Shown: positions 54,172-64,000 of the stretch, piece after piece
Position numbering within the stretch: position 1 is the first letter of the stretch
Layout of the letters: every line of letters begins with the position of its first letter
Assembly (NCBI GenBank): GCA_036346395.1
Contig: CM070594.1
Location: forward strand, 30,289,385 to 30,353,384
DNA length: 64,000 nt
DNA from: Hsuehochloa calcarea
Lineage: Eukaryota > Streptophyta > Magnoliopsida > Poales > Poaceae
Reading direction: 5' to 3'
Notes under the pieces: generated by a model
What the model was told of the DNA's origin: nothing
Seen by the model: the letters and a program-made list of their open reading frames with translations, nothing else
Database searches by the model: none
Made by a program: the position numbers and the translations under genes

Positions 54172-55440
54172 CACTACTAGAAAACAAGCCATAGAAGATG
54201 CCAGATGGTTCTTTGAGACCGTCCGTGATAAAATAATCACAGACGGTTCCAAGATGAACCATCTGTGATATGTAACTATCACAGACGGTTCTAGAGAACC
54301 GTCTGTGATATGTAGATATCACAGATGGTTCGTGGTTAGATGGTTAGAACCGTCTGTGATACTTCACAGATGGTTCTAATCACAAACTGTCTGTGATACT
54401 TCACAGATGGTTCTAATCACGAACCGTCTGTGATACTGAGAATATCACAGACGGTTCGTGGTTAGAACCGTCTGTGATTTTAGATTTACTATAACTTGGA
54501 TTTTTACCATGGTTTAGAGTTTGGTAGGGTTTGAGCAGCCAATGCTCTGCTGTGGTAGGGTTTGGGCAGTTAATCCTCTGCCGTGGTAGGGCTTGGCCAG
54601 CCAATCCTCTGCCGTGGTAGGGTTTGGGCAGCCAATGCTCTGTCGTGGTAGGGTTTGGGCAGCCAATCTGATTTTACCATGGCAACCAATACTCTGCCGT
54701 GGTAGGGTTTGGGCAGCCAATGCTCTGCCGTGGTAGGGTTTGGGCAGCCAATCCACTGCCACGGCACACAATCCTCTGTCGCGGCACACAATTGATAGGC
54801 AGAGTATTGGCTACCACGGCAGAGGATTGTGTGCCGCGGCAGTGGATTGGCTGCCGCGGCAGAGGATTGGCTGCCAAACCCTACCACGGCAGAGCATTTG
54901 CTGCCCAAACCCTACCGCAGCAGAGGATTGTGTGCCGCGATAGTGGATTGGCTGCCGCGGTAGAGGATTGGCTGCCCAAACCCTACCACGGTTGAGTATT
55001 GGCTGCCATAGTAAAACCATGGTAAAAATCCCAGCCATGGTAAATTCGAAGAGATTCCAAACCATGGTAAAACCCTAAGATGAGACGCTTATCACAGACG
55101 GTTCGTGATACTTGGGCGGGAAAACAAAAATTTGCACTTAATGGGCGGGCTGCCGAAAATCTCTCTATATTAACAGAGTCCTTCATCTCCTCCTTTGCCA
55201 TCTCCATCTCCTCCTCTGCCATTTCTCCTCTGCCATCTCCGTCTCGCCCTGACCTTGCGCTCCGACCTCCCCCGAGCTCGTCGCCCGCGGCCTCCTCCAC
55301 CTCGCCCCAGCCTCGTCGTCGCCGGCCTCCCACGACCTCGTCACCCCCAGCCTCCTCTACTTCGTCGCCCCGTCCTCCCCTGAGTTCGTCGCCCGCGGCC
55401 TCCTCCACCTCGCCCCGGCCTCATCGTCCCGGCCTCCATG
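54172..55440 (+). mobile_element. CACTA (EnSpm-type) transposon end
   Basis: It begins CACTACTAGAAAAC, the terminal repeat of grass CACTA elements. About a dozen subterminal repeats (ACCGTCTGTGAT and its reverse) follow at 54222-54480 in both orientations, then a large foldback array, then one more subterminal repeat (55087-55106). The region from 55155 has TATATTAA and a CT-rich leader that may be the transposase promoter. The 3 bases before the end are CAT. No opposite end was found; the copia LTR begins near 55440. Confidence 0.75.
54500..55085. repeat. Foldback array: tandem units in two inverted arms
   Basis: The left arm (54500-54790) repeats TGCCGTGGTAGGGTTTGGGCAGCCAATGCTC-like units of about 31-33 bases. 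The right arm (54800-55085) repeats the reverse complement. The centre is ACACAATTGATAGGC (54787-54800). Both outer ends carry ACCATGGT. The transcript of either strand could fold into a hairpin of several hundred bases. Confidence 0.88.
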
Positions 55441-56926
55441 ACCTCGTTGAGAGACCATGTGATAGGTGCTCCCATGTGAGTGATCAGTATTTGACATATT
55501 ATTGAAAAGTTTGTGATGAGTACTTGAGTTTGTTTTTGGGCTTTCTCTGCGTAGTCGTAGCCAGGGAAGTATTCGACCACGTTGGCCGTAGTCGAAGTCT
55601 GTTTCGACCACGCCATAGTCGAAGTCTGTTACGACCATGTTTGTCGTGGTCGGAGGTCACCAGGGAAGTATTCGACCACGTTGGTCGTAGTCGAAAGTCT
55701 GTTCCGACCACGCTAGTCGAAGTCTGTTCCGACCACGCTAGTCGAAGTCTGTTCCGGCCACGCTAGTCGAAGTCTGTTCCGACCACGGTAGTCGAAGTCT
55801 GTTTCGACCTCGCTAGTCAAAGTCTGTGTCGACCACGTTGCTATGTGATCTGAGGTCGGAAGGTTTTCGACTCCGGCGTATGTGGTCTGAATGGAGTCCG
55901 ACCACGGAGGAAAGCTTTCGGTCGTTCGAGTTGGGAACCGGTCGTATGGTTTTGTATTGCAGTCGTAGACCTTGTGCATTTGATAGTTCATCATTTCGAC
56001 CGGTCTTGTTGCAGTCTAATCTTATTTCGAGCTCTGTTTGCAGGGTATGGTTCTTTGTATTGTGCCGTGCTATGTGATGCTTTGTGTTTGATTTGGTTGC
56101 AGGATCTTGGAGACAAGTCTTGGTGAGTTTTGGAGAGGTCGGGACTAGACATAGGAGATGTTGAGGTCCAGAACGACTGGAAACCACAGAAGACAAGTCT
56201 TGCAAGGTGATCGTAACGAGTTGACAGCAAGGCAAGAGGAAGAAGCTTCCAGGAAGACAGTTGAGGAGTATTTTGGACAAATACCTAAAACTTCAAAGGG
56301 AAGCTGTCCCTCTGGGAAAGCAATGGAGTTGTTGGTGCTAATGAGCAAAGCAGTGGAGCCGTTGTCAGATAGTAACTGTAAAGCATCGTGCCTCAGGAAA
56401 GCAATCGTTGCTCTGTTAATGGGTTGTCGTTGTTTGAAACCCGATAGCTGAGGCTATAACAAGAGATGTTAGGTTTCAGAAGTAGGGTGACGAGAGTAGA
56501 GGATGTTCCGTGAGCGGCTCTGAGCTTTTTCTGTCTAATTTGTGTGAGTTGTCTCTGGGTAAGAGCATGGATGCTCGTGTATCTTCAGTGGAGTGGTCGT
56601 ATGAACCTCTATGATCAATCATACATTTATCAGTATCATTCTGAAGTTTTGCCTTGCTTGAGATGTTTTGATTGATTTTTTTTAGTCCTCCGTTTTCGTT
56701 TAGACCATAGCTTATTTGCCGTGCTCTCTCTGTCATCAGTGATTCGACCATGAGTTGGTGATCGACCAAGGCATAAGCTTTTCTGGATCATTGTTCGACC
56801 ACGGGTGGTTTTCTCAGCTCTAGACCACGGCTATTATTGAATATGGTGATTCGATGTGAATTTTAATAGAGAGTTTTTAAGGCACCATTCACCCCCTCCC
56901 CCTCTGTTGCCATTTTCGATCCTTCA
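55440..56926 (+). repeat. 5' LTR of copia element C (SIRE/Maximus-like), start uncertain
   Basis: The end is fixed: CGATCCTTCA at 56926, two bases before a tRNA-Met primer site. ACCATTCACCCCCTCCCCC near the end is typical of SIRE-type LTRs. The start lies between about 55440 and 55520. It contains a 25-bp minisatellite (55570-55835). Open frames inside (for example 56158-56451) have no recognised family. Confidence 0.65.
55570..55835 (+). repeat. 25-bp minisatellite
   Basis: The unit GACCACGCTAGTCGAAGTCTGTTCC is repeated about nine times; four copies in the middle are nearly perfect. It has the same TCGACCAC/TAGTCGAA core as the arrays near 47 kb. Confidence 0.88.
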
Positions 56927-56928
56927 AT

Positions 56929-56940
56929 TGGTATCAGAGC
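56929..56940 (+). other. Primer binding site of element C (tRNA-Met type)
   Basis: TGGTATCAGAGC stands two bases after the LTR end. It is complementary to the 3' end of initiator tRNA-Met. Confidence 0.9.
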
Positions 56941-56982
56941 CTGTTAGCTCTTCTTTATAGATCTTAACCGGTCAGTTGAGCC

Positions 56983-58019
56983 ATGGCAACGGACAAGTAT
57001 TCCACCAAGCCTCCAGTCTTTGATGGCATGGATTACCCCTTCTGGAAGAGCCGAATGGAAACTTACATTTAGGCTCAGGGGTACGCCATCTGGAGAAAGG
57101 TGAAGGTTAGATTTGTTGTTCCTGTCGATGAAAACATCAATGTGGGAAACATGCCCGATGTTGAGGCAAATGCTAAGGCAAGGAACATTATCATTCAGGG
57201 TTTGAGCAGAAGTGAGTTTGATCGCATTTCTCATTTGATTTCTGCTTACGACATCTGGGTGACCTCGATGCATACCATGAGGGCACCACCCAGATTAAAA
57301 CGGTTCGACAAGACCAGTTCAAGCGAGAATACAGCAAATTTGAAATGCTTGCTGGTGAATCTCTTGACGAGTGCTTTTCGCGTTTCCACAAGATTTTGAG
57401 CAACCTCCGAGCGGTCGGTCTTACATACCCCGACTCGGATAACGCTCGACAGATGCTTTCTGCACTTGATCTTCGTGTTTGGGAGATGAAAGTGACTACC
57501 ATCAAGGATAGCACGGACCTCTCGACCCTGACTCTTGATGCGCTTTACTCGCGTCTCAAGACTCACGAGATTGACATTGTCTCTCGAAGGTCGAAGTCAC
57601 AGTCGATGGCTTTAGCCACTGATCCCACCTCTGGATCTTCTTCTGAGTCGATACGCGGGTTCTCCCTAGCTGCTCTCTGTGACATAACTGATGATCAGTT
57701 AGAGCAGCTTGGGGATGAACAGCTATCCCTCCTAGCTCGGAAGTTTTCCCATGCTTACAAGAGGAGGGATGGAAAAAGAGGAGGTCATGTGATTTGTTTC
57801 GAGTGTGGTGGCCCCAACCACATCCGAGCAAACTGTCCCAAGCTGGGGAAGGGCAAAGGTGACTATGGTGGTCCGAGCAAGAACGACTACATCGACAAGA
57901 ACCGCAACACAAAGCCCTCAGCACCTGACCAAGGCAAGAAGAAGTTCCGCAACTTTAGGAAGGCAAAGAAGCTGTTCCATCGCGTCCTCACCGCCTCGAC
58001 GAGGCCGGACACCAAATGA
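56983..58019 (+). pseudogene. Copia element C gag
   Basis: The start MATDKYSTKPPVFDGMDYPFW is 43 bases past the primer site. The UBN2-type gag core follows (LAGESLDECFSRFHKILSNLRAVG; ALDLRVWEMKVTTIKD), then a canonical CX2CX4HX4C knuckle at 57795-57836 (CFECGGPNHIRANC) and a basic Lys-rich tail ending at a stop (58019). A TAG lies at 57070-57072 and the frame changes near 57275. Apart from those two lesions it is full length. Gag binds and packages element RNA; the whole is typical of grass SIRE/Maximus elements. Confidence 0.85.
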
Positions 58020-59415
58020 GGTGGAGGGTGGAGTACGATGATCGAAGGACTATCATGATCCCAAGGACGACGGCAACTTCTCCTAATGTGCTTCATGGCC
58101 CTCGGGCGAATCGAGCGACAATGAGCCGTACTCCGACTCAGATGAGGTTAGTCCCACTTACGACCACAATGATGCTTTTCTTAAGTTAGGTAGATTTCAT
58201 GCTAAGTCTAGGGCTAAGTGTCTTTGAGTTGGAGAAGGAAGTAGCTAGACTATCACGGAGCTTACTTTACTTACATCCGCTCCCTCCCGGATGATTGTGA
58301 CACATCTTGTGCTTTGCTTGATGACATGGAAAAACTAAGGACCTTGCATGATAGTGTGTCCTCCGAACTTGACATGATTAAAATAGAGAACATTAGTCTT
58401 CTTGTGAATTAGAGATGAGTAGGGTAGCACCTCCTTCACCTACTACTGTTGAGGCTACTGCTTGCACCTCATGTGAGGTTAAGGACAATTCGTTTAGAGG
58501 TCTTTATACCATGTTGCTCGATCTACCTGAGACTTGTGAAAATTGTAATAATCTCAAGATGAACCTAAAACGGGCAGATCACAAAATTGCTGAATTCCGA
58601 GCCATTTGCGCTACTAGAGCCCATTGTTTCTTGTTTAAATTGTCCTAAGTTAATCGAACTAGAATCAGATACAAGCGGTTTCAAGAAATGATTGATCATA
58701 ATAACAAAGCGCTCAAGATGCTTCTAAGGACCTTGTTAGCTCACCATGCAATCAATGTAATAAACTAAAATCTGATTTAGTTGCTTTGGATGAAAAATGT
58801 GTGAAGCTAACTAAGGACCTTCTAGAAACACAATCATCTGCTTGTATTGTGTGTGCTGGGAAGAAGTCTAAGGGTTTGGTAGAGACGCCTAGCAACGTGA
58901 ACCAATCTGCTAGCAGTAGGATTGTTCCCCAAAGTCGGCTGTGCATGCACAAGCCAATCTTTCCTATCTGTTGGTTCTTCTTCGCTCCCTTACCTTCGAT
59001 GTTCCTCTTCCCCTGCTCTTCTTGCACCTCTCTCTTTCGTGAGTGTCAGTATCTTATGAACACTCTCGAGAGGTTTGTAGGAGGCAAGAAGAAGCTCAAT
59101 CTCATTCTAGACCAATCTAAGATTTGCAGATTTAATCAGGGTCTAGGATATGACTTTCATGATGATATGAGGAAGCATCCACCTGTCGTGCTCAGAACCA
59201 TAGCACCAGGTGTGATCAAAACTAAGCCCAGGACTGAGAAAGTAAATTTCAAATCAGCGGGTTTTGTTCAAAGGATCTCGACGAAGAAGGTAATTCCACA
59301 TAGCTTCGCCCTCGGAAGCGAAGTATCATTGCACCTTCGGAAGGATGGACATTTGGTTGATCATTGCTTCAGCGCGCCAAGATCACAGCGTAGAGACCGT
59401 GTTGAGTCTCATTAG
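58020..59415 (+). pseudogene. Copia element C gag-pol linker
   Basis: Fragments of a coiled-coil-like linker, repeated with CxxC motifs (CENCNNLKMNLKRADHKI near 58550; CNQCNKLKSDLVALDEKCVKLTKDLL near 58750-58830), are found in shifting frames. The segment 58786-59415 is open for 209 codons and ends with a damaged second knuckle (KDGHLVDHCF). A hydrophobic Cys-rich patch (58960-59040) interrupts it. SIRE-type elements carry such a long linker between gag and protease. Confidence 0.65.
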
Positions 59416-61133
59416 GTACATTCGTGTCGCCCCGGACCATGAGTGCACCTAAGACCAACACGAGGTCTAGGTTTGATAGAACCCGATGATTTAGGCGAGA
59501 TCGAGGACTTGGTTTTACGAGTTTTACGATTTTCGTCCTCGTGGTCCTTTCGGTCGTAACCAAGTCGCTTTGAGGTAGATCTCGGTTTCCCTTTCGAGAT
59601 GGCTACTCGGCGTGATCGACATGTTGTCGAATTCGACTAGCTCTTCCATAGCGATCGGATTCAAAGAATGCCAGTCCGCACACGATCTTCCGACTTGTTG
59701 AGTGACAGAGAGCATAGGGTAGATAGAGGTCGATCTTGCTTGACTACTTCATCTGTTCGCCGTGTTACTCAGTATTGGGTGCCAAAATCACTGTTGATTC
59801 ACCCGATCTTCGAGACTTTACTCTGTTTGACTCGAGGTCGCCGGGCCGGGAAGAAAAGGTCCGGATTGTAGACTCGGTTGTTCTCGCCATATGACCGGAG
59901 ATTCTCGTTGGTTTTCTTCCTAGCCCGTGCTCGGGTGATGAGGCGATCACCTTGGAGATGCTTCTTTTAGGCGCGTCATCGCTAAAGGTCTTGTGAGCAT
60001 TAATGATTCCTTTATTTTAAAAGATGTTGCCTTAGTAAGTAAGCTGCGATAATCGCTTTGAGTCTCTCGACTTACTGATGGCGATTCTGAGTGAGCTTTA
60101 AGAAAACAATTGTAAAATTCTTGATTCTTGGGTAGTCTAGTTTGCGGGATATCTCGATATGGGAGGATCTTTCGTGCTGATTTTTCGAGTCTTACGGTGA
60201 TCCTCTCCGTGTTTAATTGCTTCAATCCGTGATTTGACCTTTTGGCATAGGAGACTAGGTCATATAGGCTTTGATCATCGACACGAGTTAGCGGCCACGA
60301 TCTTATTCGTGGTGCGCCAAAACTCAAGATAGTCAAGGATCTAGTTTGCTCTCCATGCCGGCACGGCAAGATGGTTGCCGCTTCTCACTCTCGATCATAG
60401 TGACAATGGTGATGCACGGTGACAAGCGCTCCATATGGATCTGATTGGTCGGCTCGAATCTTGATCGGCGGGAGGAAGTGGTATATTCTTGTTGTGGTCG
60501 ATGACTTCTCGAGGTACTCTTGGGTGTTTTTCTTAGCCTCGAAGGATGAGACGTTTACTCTTTTGTGGTCTTTTGGTAGGCTTTCTGTTGAGCTCCCGTG
60601 CATTACGAGAAATTCACGTGATAATGGCACCGAGTTCAAGAATTCCTACTTTGAGAGTTTCGTGGTGAGACAGTCTAGAGCACCGCCTCGTCTCCATACG
60701 TCCCTCAACAGAATGGCGTTGTGGAGAGGAAGAACCGCACCTTGGTCGAGATGGCGAGGATGATGCTTGATGAGTACTCTACACCTAGGAAGTTTTGAAT
60801 GAGGCCATTGCTCTTTGCTTGTCATGTTTCTAATGAGTCTTTCTTGGGCACTCTTGCATCGCACTTCTTATGAGTTGAGATATGGCGAAAACCAGTCTCG
60901 CATTTTCGTGTGTTTTGTTGCAAGTGCTTTATTTTGAAGTGCAGGGAACCTAGATAAGTTCGAATCACGATCTTGTGATGGGATCTTTACAGGTTACTCG
61001 ACTTCTTCTCGTGCCTATAGAGTGCAGGCTGAGTCTAGCAAAATGGTAGAAACTCAGGAGGTGACCTTGATGAGGCCACCAGGGACTAGGCCTCGATATC
61101 TCGAGTTCTCTAGAGCGATGCGAGTCCATCTTT
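59416..61133 (+). pseudogene. Copia element C protease and integrase, heavily decayed
   Basis: Remnants in order: RVTQYWVPKS (59740-59790) before the protease, the FWHRRLGHIGF zinc part (60240-60275) with CSPCRHGK-like wording near 60350, the integrase core WYILVVVDDFSRYSWVFF (60480-60535; first Asp), RDNGTEF (60615-60635; second Asp), and QQNGVVERKNRTLVEMARMML (60708-60770; Glu). The DDE residues are thus still visible though the frame shifts several times. The protease active site cannot be made out. Many short deletions are seen against the usual sequence. Confidence 0.7.
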
Positions 61134-62969
61134 GTGGGCGATGAGGAAGATGGAGATGAGGGTTGTCTACCCGATCCAGTTCTTCCTCCTCCTCTTGAAG
61201 GTGCCTTCTTCCTCTGCACCTCGAGGAGATCACCCTTACCTTCCGTTTCTTCTGAAGCTAGTGGCTCTGTTCCTATCTCATCTTCTAATGAGGTAGAGGC
61301 CACTTCTTCATCTCACCCTGGACCTCCTAGACACATTCAAAAGGACCATCCTTCAGAGCAGATCATTGGAGACCTCCTTGAGCGTGTCACACGTTCTAAA
61401 GCTGGTTTGTCTCTCTTCTGTCTCCATTCTTCCTTCGTCGCCTCATTTGAGCCCAAAGACGTTTGTCATGCTCTTTCTGACGAGTCTTGGATAAACACCA
61501 TGCATGAGGAGTTGGAAAACTTTGAAAGAAACAAGGTCTGGTCCCTTGTTGAGCCCCCTCAAGGTCACAATATCATTGGGACCAAATGGGTGTTCAAGAA
61601 CAAGCAAAGTGAAGATGGGTTAGTAATTCGAAACAAGGCTAGGCTGGTAGCTCGTGGTTACTCTCAAGTTGAGGTCTAGATTTGAAGAGACCTTTGCCCT
61701 GTAGCTAGACTTGAAGCCATTAGAATCTGCTTGCCTTTGCGACTTCTAAGGGTTTCAAGCTTTACAGATGGATGTCAAGAGTGCCTTCCTCAATGGCCTT
61801 ATTGAGGAAGAAGTCTATGTCGACTGACCTCCGAGTTTCGAGAACCCCAAATACCCTAACCATGTCTGAGGCTTTCTAAAGCTTTGTATGGACTCAAGCA
61901 GGCTCCCAGAGCTTGGTATGAAAGGCTTAAGTCCTATCTGCTAAGTCATGGTTTTGAAATGGGTAAAATAGACAAGACCTTGTTCATCCGCCGTCTTGGC
62001 ACTGATCTTCCGCTTGTCGGATCTATGTGGACGACATCATCTTTGGCGACTCCTCACACACTCGTGTCTCGGTTTTACGATGTTATGAGCTCGAATTTGA
62101 GATGAGCATGATGGGCGAGTTGAGCTTCTTCCTTGGCTTCCAAATCAAGCAGACTCGGAAGGTACTTTTCTTCACCAAGGCAAGTACACTCGAGACCTCT
62201 GGCGCTTCAACATGAATGATGGAAAGCCAGTATCAACTCCGATGGCATCTACAGCAGCTCTGGATCCAGATGAAGACGGCGAACCTGTTGACCAAAAGGA
62301 GTTCAGGAGCATGATTGGCTCTCTCTTGTACCTCACAGCCTCGAGACCAGACATACATTTCTCTGTGTGTCTTTGTGCTCGGTTTCGAGCTTCTCTCGCG
62401 TATCTCACCGTCGGCGGTGAAGCGCATATTCGGTACCTTGAGCTACCATTGACTATGGTATCGGTACTCTTCCTCTTCTTGTCTATCTCTTAGAGCCTTC
62501 TCCGATGCAGATTTCGCTGGCTGTAGGATAGATAGGAAGAGCACTTCTGGCACTTGCCAATTCATTGGCACTTCTCTTGTCTCCTGGTCGTCAAGGAAGC
62601 AATCCGGTGTTGCACAGTCCACTGCAGAGGCCGAGTACGTTGCTGCAGCCAGTTGCTGTAGCCAAGTGCTTTGGATGGTCTCGACCTGCAGACTTTGGGT
62701 TATCAATCGAATGTGTTCCACTCTTTTGTGATAACACGTCTGTGATTTGCATTGCCAAGAACCCAGTGCAACATTCTCGTACCAAGCATATTGATATCAT
62801 ATATCACTTTCTTAGAGACCATGTAGAGAAGGGTGACATTGTGCTCCAGTTTGTGGAGAGTGAGCACCAGTTGGCTGATATCTTCACTAAGCCTCCAGAT
62901 GGGTTCTCGGTTTCATCTGCGGGAGAGCTTGGGGTGGTTTGTCCTTCGGACTGTTGTGAGGGAGCTTGA
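61134..62969 (+). pseudogene. Copia element C reverse transcriptase and RNase H
   Basis: The linker with HPSEQIIGDLLERVTRSKAG leads to the RT: WINTMHEELENFERNKVWSLVEPP, IIGTKWVFKNK, DVKSAFLNGLI, ALYGLKQAPRAWYERL, YVDD at 62024-62035, and MSMMGELSFFLGFQIKQT. RNase H follows (YSDADFAGC-like near 62500, STAEAEYVAAASCC near 62625, FCDNTSVICIAKNP, HSRTKHIDI, HQLADIFTKP). Stops or shifts lie near 61678, 61825, 61868, 62015, 62105 and 62490. The order gag-PR-INT-RT-RH proves Ty1/copia; the wording fits SIRE/Maximus. Confidence 0.88.
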
Positions 62970-63902
62970 GTTTTACTATTGTATTATATTTTAATTATGC
63001 TTACTCCTGTCTGGTTGCATTTCTTTTAATATTTTGGGTCGAAGTCCTTCCAGCATAGGTTAGAATGGTTCTCTTGCCGAGTTGCTCTGTCTGATAATTC
63101 TTATCTTGTGCTTCTAAGATGCTGCTTATTAGCTATCTTTTCTCTCTCTAAGTAGAGCTTACTCACTTCTTATAGGTTCTAGCAAGGGTCAGGCCACCCT
63201 TGAGTAGACAGGGACAGTGTTTGCTCCTTAGTGTGTTAGTCGATCGGCTGATAGTCCTGGAATCATATGGGGAAGATAAGAACCAGCCTGAGTGATTGTA
63301 TTCTCTATATCTTTTCTATGCTCTAAGGACGCCTTTTTCATTTTTCTTATCGATTCTCGTTTTGTTCCTTTGGTTCAGGGGGAGTTTATCTTGGATATTC
63401 CAGTTCTTAACTTGTCATAACTCAACCTGAATTAAAAGATGCATTTCATTCTGAAGAGGATCTGTTTTTCGTGTATTTCATCATACATTGTAATATAATC
63501 ATATGGAGCCTTGTCTATTATCCCTTATGATCTGTTTTCAATGTGTTTCATCTTGCCATGATTTATGCTAAACTGCTAGATTTATCATGACTTTTTATGT
63601 GGACTTTAGTCTTTGCCATGCTAAGGTGATTAAAAAATACTAAACTTGAATTAAATTCTTGTCATAATAACTCTTGAGACAAGTCTGATGAAGTTATCCT
63701 TTTATGATACTAGCCATGTCAAGTAGGCTGAGTTGAGTCTTGAATCTTTATTGAGTTTCAGAGTAAGCTTTGTCAGTTCGTTAAGAAACTTGACTTATCT
63801 TTAATCGTTGGTCTAAAAACTTCAAAAGCAAAAATGATCTCTTTTGTGCGAAAAAACTGATCTCACCAAATCTTTCTCATGAGACTGCTTGCCATTGTAC
63901 TA
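62970..63902 (+). other. Element C 3' untranslated region with polypurine-like motif
   Basis: It is non-coding and T-rich, with CAGGCCACCCTTGAGTAGACAGGGACAG (63190-63217) and GGTTCAGGGGGAG at 63377-63389, a polypurine-like motif. SIRE-type elements have long 3' spacers like this. No 3' LTR follows in the window. Confidence 0.55.
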
Positions 63903-64000
63903 GGTGATGAGGACATCCCTACCATGGATATAACCGTGCCTACACACATAACTCAACCACAACCAGTACAAGGACCTCTTACCCGAGCTCGTGCTCGCCA
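63903..64000 (+). pseudogene. C-terminal tail of a Ty3/gypsy polyprotein (cut by window end)
   Basis: The plus strand encodes DEDIPTMDITVPTHITQ, PQPVQGPLTRARAR up to the last base. It is the same kind of tail as at 9775-10045 (CRM/Reina-like), on the other strand. It follows element C's 3' spacer without any LTR end, so this is a junction between a copia remnant and a gypsy element that continues outside the window. Confidence 0.7.

Noticed and set aside
54500..55085. Interstitial telomere repeats (GGGTTT)
   Set aside because: GTAGGGTTTGGGC belongs to a 31-33-bp unit; no TTTAGGG tandem run.
55080..55505. Open frame of 141 codons rich in Ser/Pro
   Set aside because: It starts in CACTA subterminal repeats and runs through CT-rich leader repeats; no domain is visible.
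55440..56926. A protein gene at 56158-56451
   Set aside because: It lies in the copia LTR just before the primer site and has no recognised family.

Overview
This window is repeat-rich nuclear DNA of a grass (Poaceae). It holds nested LTR retrotransposons of families typical of grass heterochromatin (Ty3/gypsy Tekay/Del-like, Tat-like and CRM/Reina-like; Ty1/copia SIRE- and Angela/BARE-like), a Ds-like hAT element and a CACTA end. I found no intact host gene, no rRNA, tRNA gene or CRISPR array. Nearly every reading frame is broken by stops and frameshifts, so almost all coding entries are pseudogenes. The species cannot be named from sequence alone.

Layout. 1-4244: the 3' part of a Tekay-type element (element A, + strand) with its 3' LTR, sitting inside the pol gene of a minus-strand gypsy element (B, 4245-8814). 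B's LTR (8818 to about 9690) is followed on its far side by another gypsy pol tail, so the LTR seems shared by two tandem elements. 10386-12253: SIRE-type copia LTR (minus). 12276-16620: truncated Tekay-type LTRs, a small spliced gene-like fragment and a gag fragment. 17051-28497: a Tat-type gypsy element (E2, + strand) truncated at both ends and split in its integrase by a copia solo LTR (22674-24300, TSD ATATT). 28555-42190: a complete Tat-type element (E1, minus strand, TSD GATAG), itself split in gag by a Tekay-type solo LTR (38019-40168). 42191-44650: old LTR pieces carrying a third, solo-LTR copy of the Tat family (42536-43226, TSD GTGTG). 45120 to about 51090: a long Tekay/RIRE-like LTR with minisatellites and a Ds-like element (49249-50426, TSD CCTACGGA). 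51100-54171: tandem duplications, unassigned sequence and a hAT transposase remnant. 54172 to about 55440: a CACTA end with a large foldback array. 55440-63900: a SIRE/Maximus-like copia element with decayed gag and pol. 63903-64000: a gypsy pol tail running off the window.

The most interesting system is the extra gene carried by both Tat elements on the strand opposite to gag-pol. In E1 it has its own TATA box (29381-29388), an ATG at 29495 and several apparent exons up to 32320. Its start resembles the 'putative gypsy type transposon' domain and its end is a helical, charged region. E2 has a recognisable homologue (25833-28497). In E1 the same 11-mer polypurine motif (TCGGGGGCTAG) lies on both sides of this gene, next to the 3' LTR and again beyond the gene's end, which suggests capture at the polypurine tract. 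Antisense extra ORFs are known in the Tat clade; the duplicated tract looks less familiar.

Relative ages can be read from the nesting. The LTR at 43555-44650 was entered by the LTR starting at 43554, which was then entered by the Tat solo LTR and by E1, which was then entered by the Tekay-type solo LTR. Separately, B was entered by A, E2 by the copia solo LTR, and the 45-51 kb LTR by the Ds-like element.
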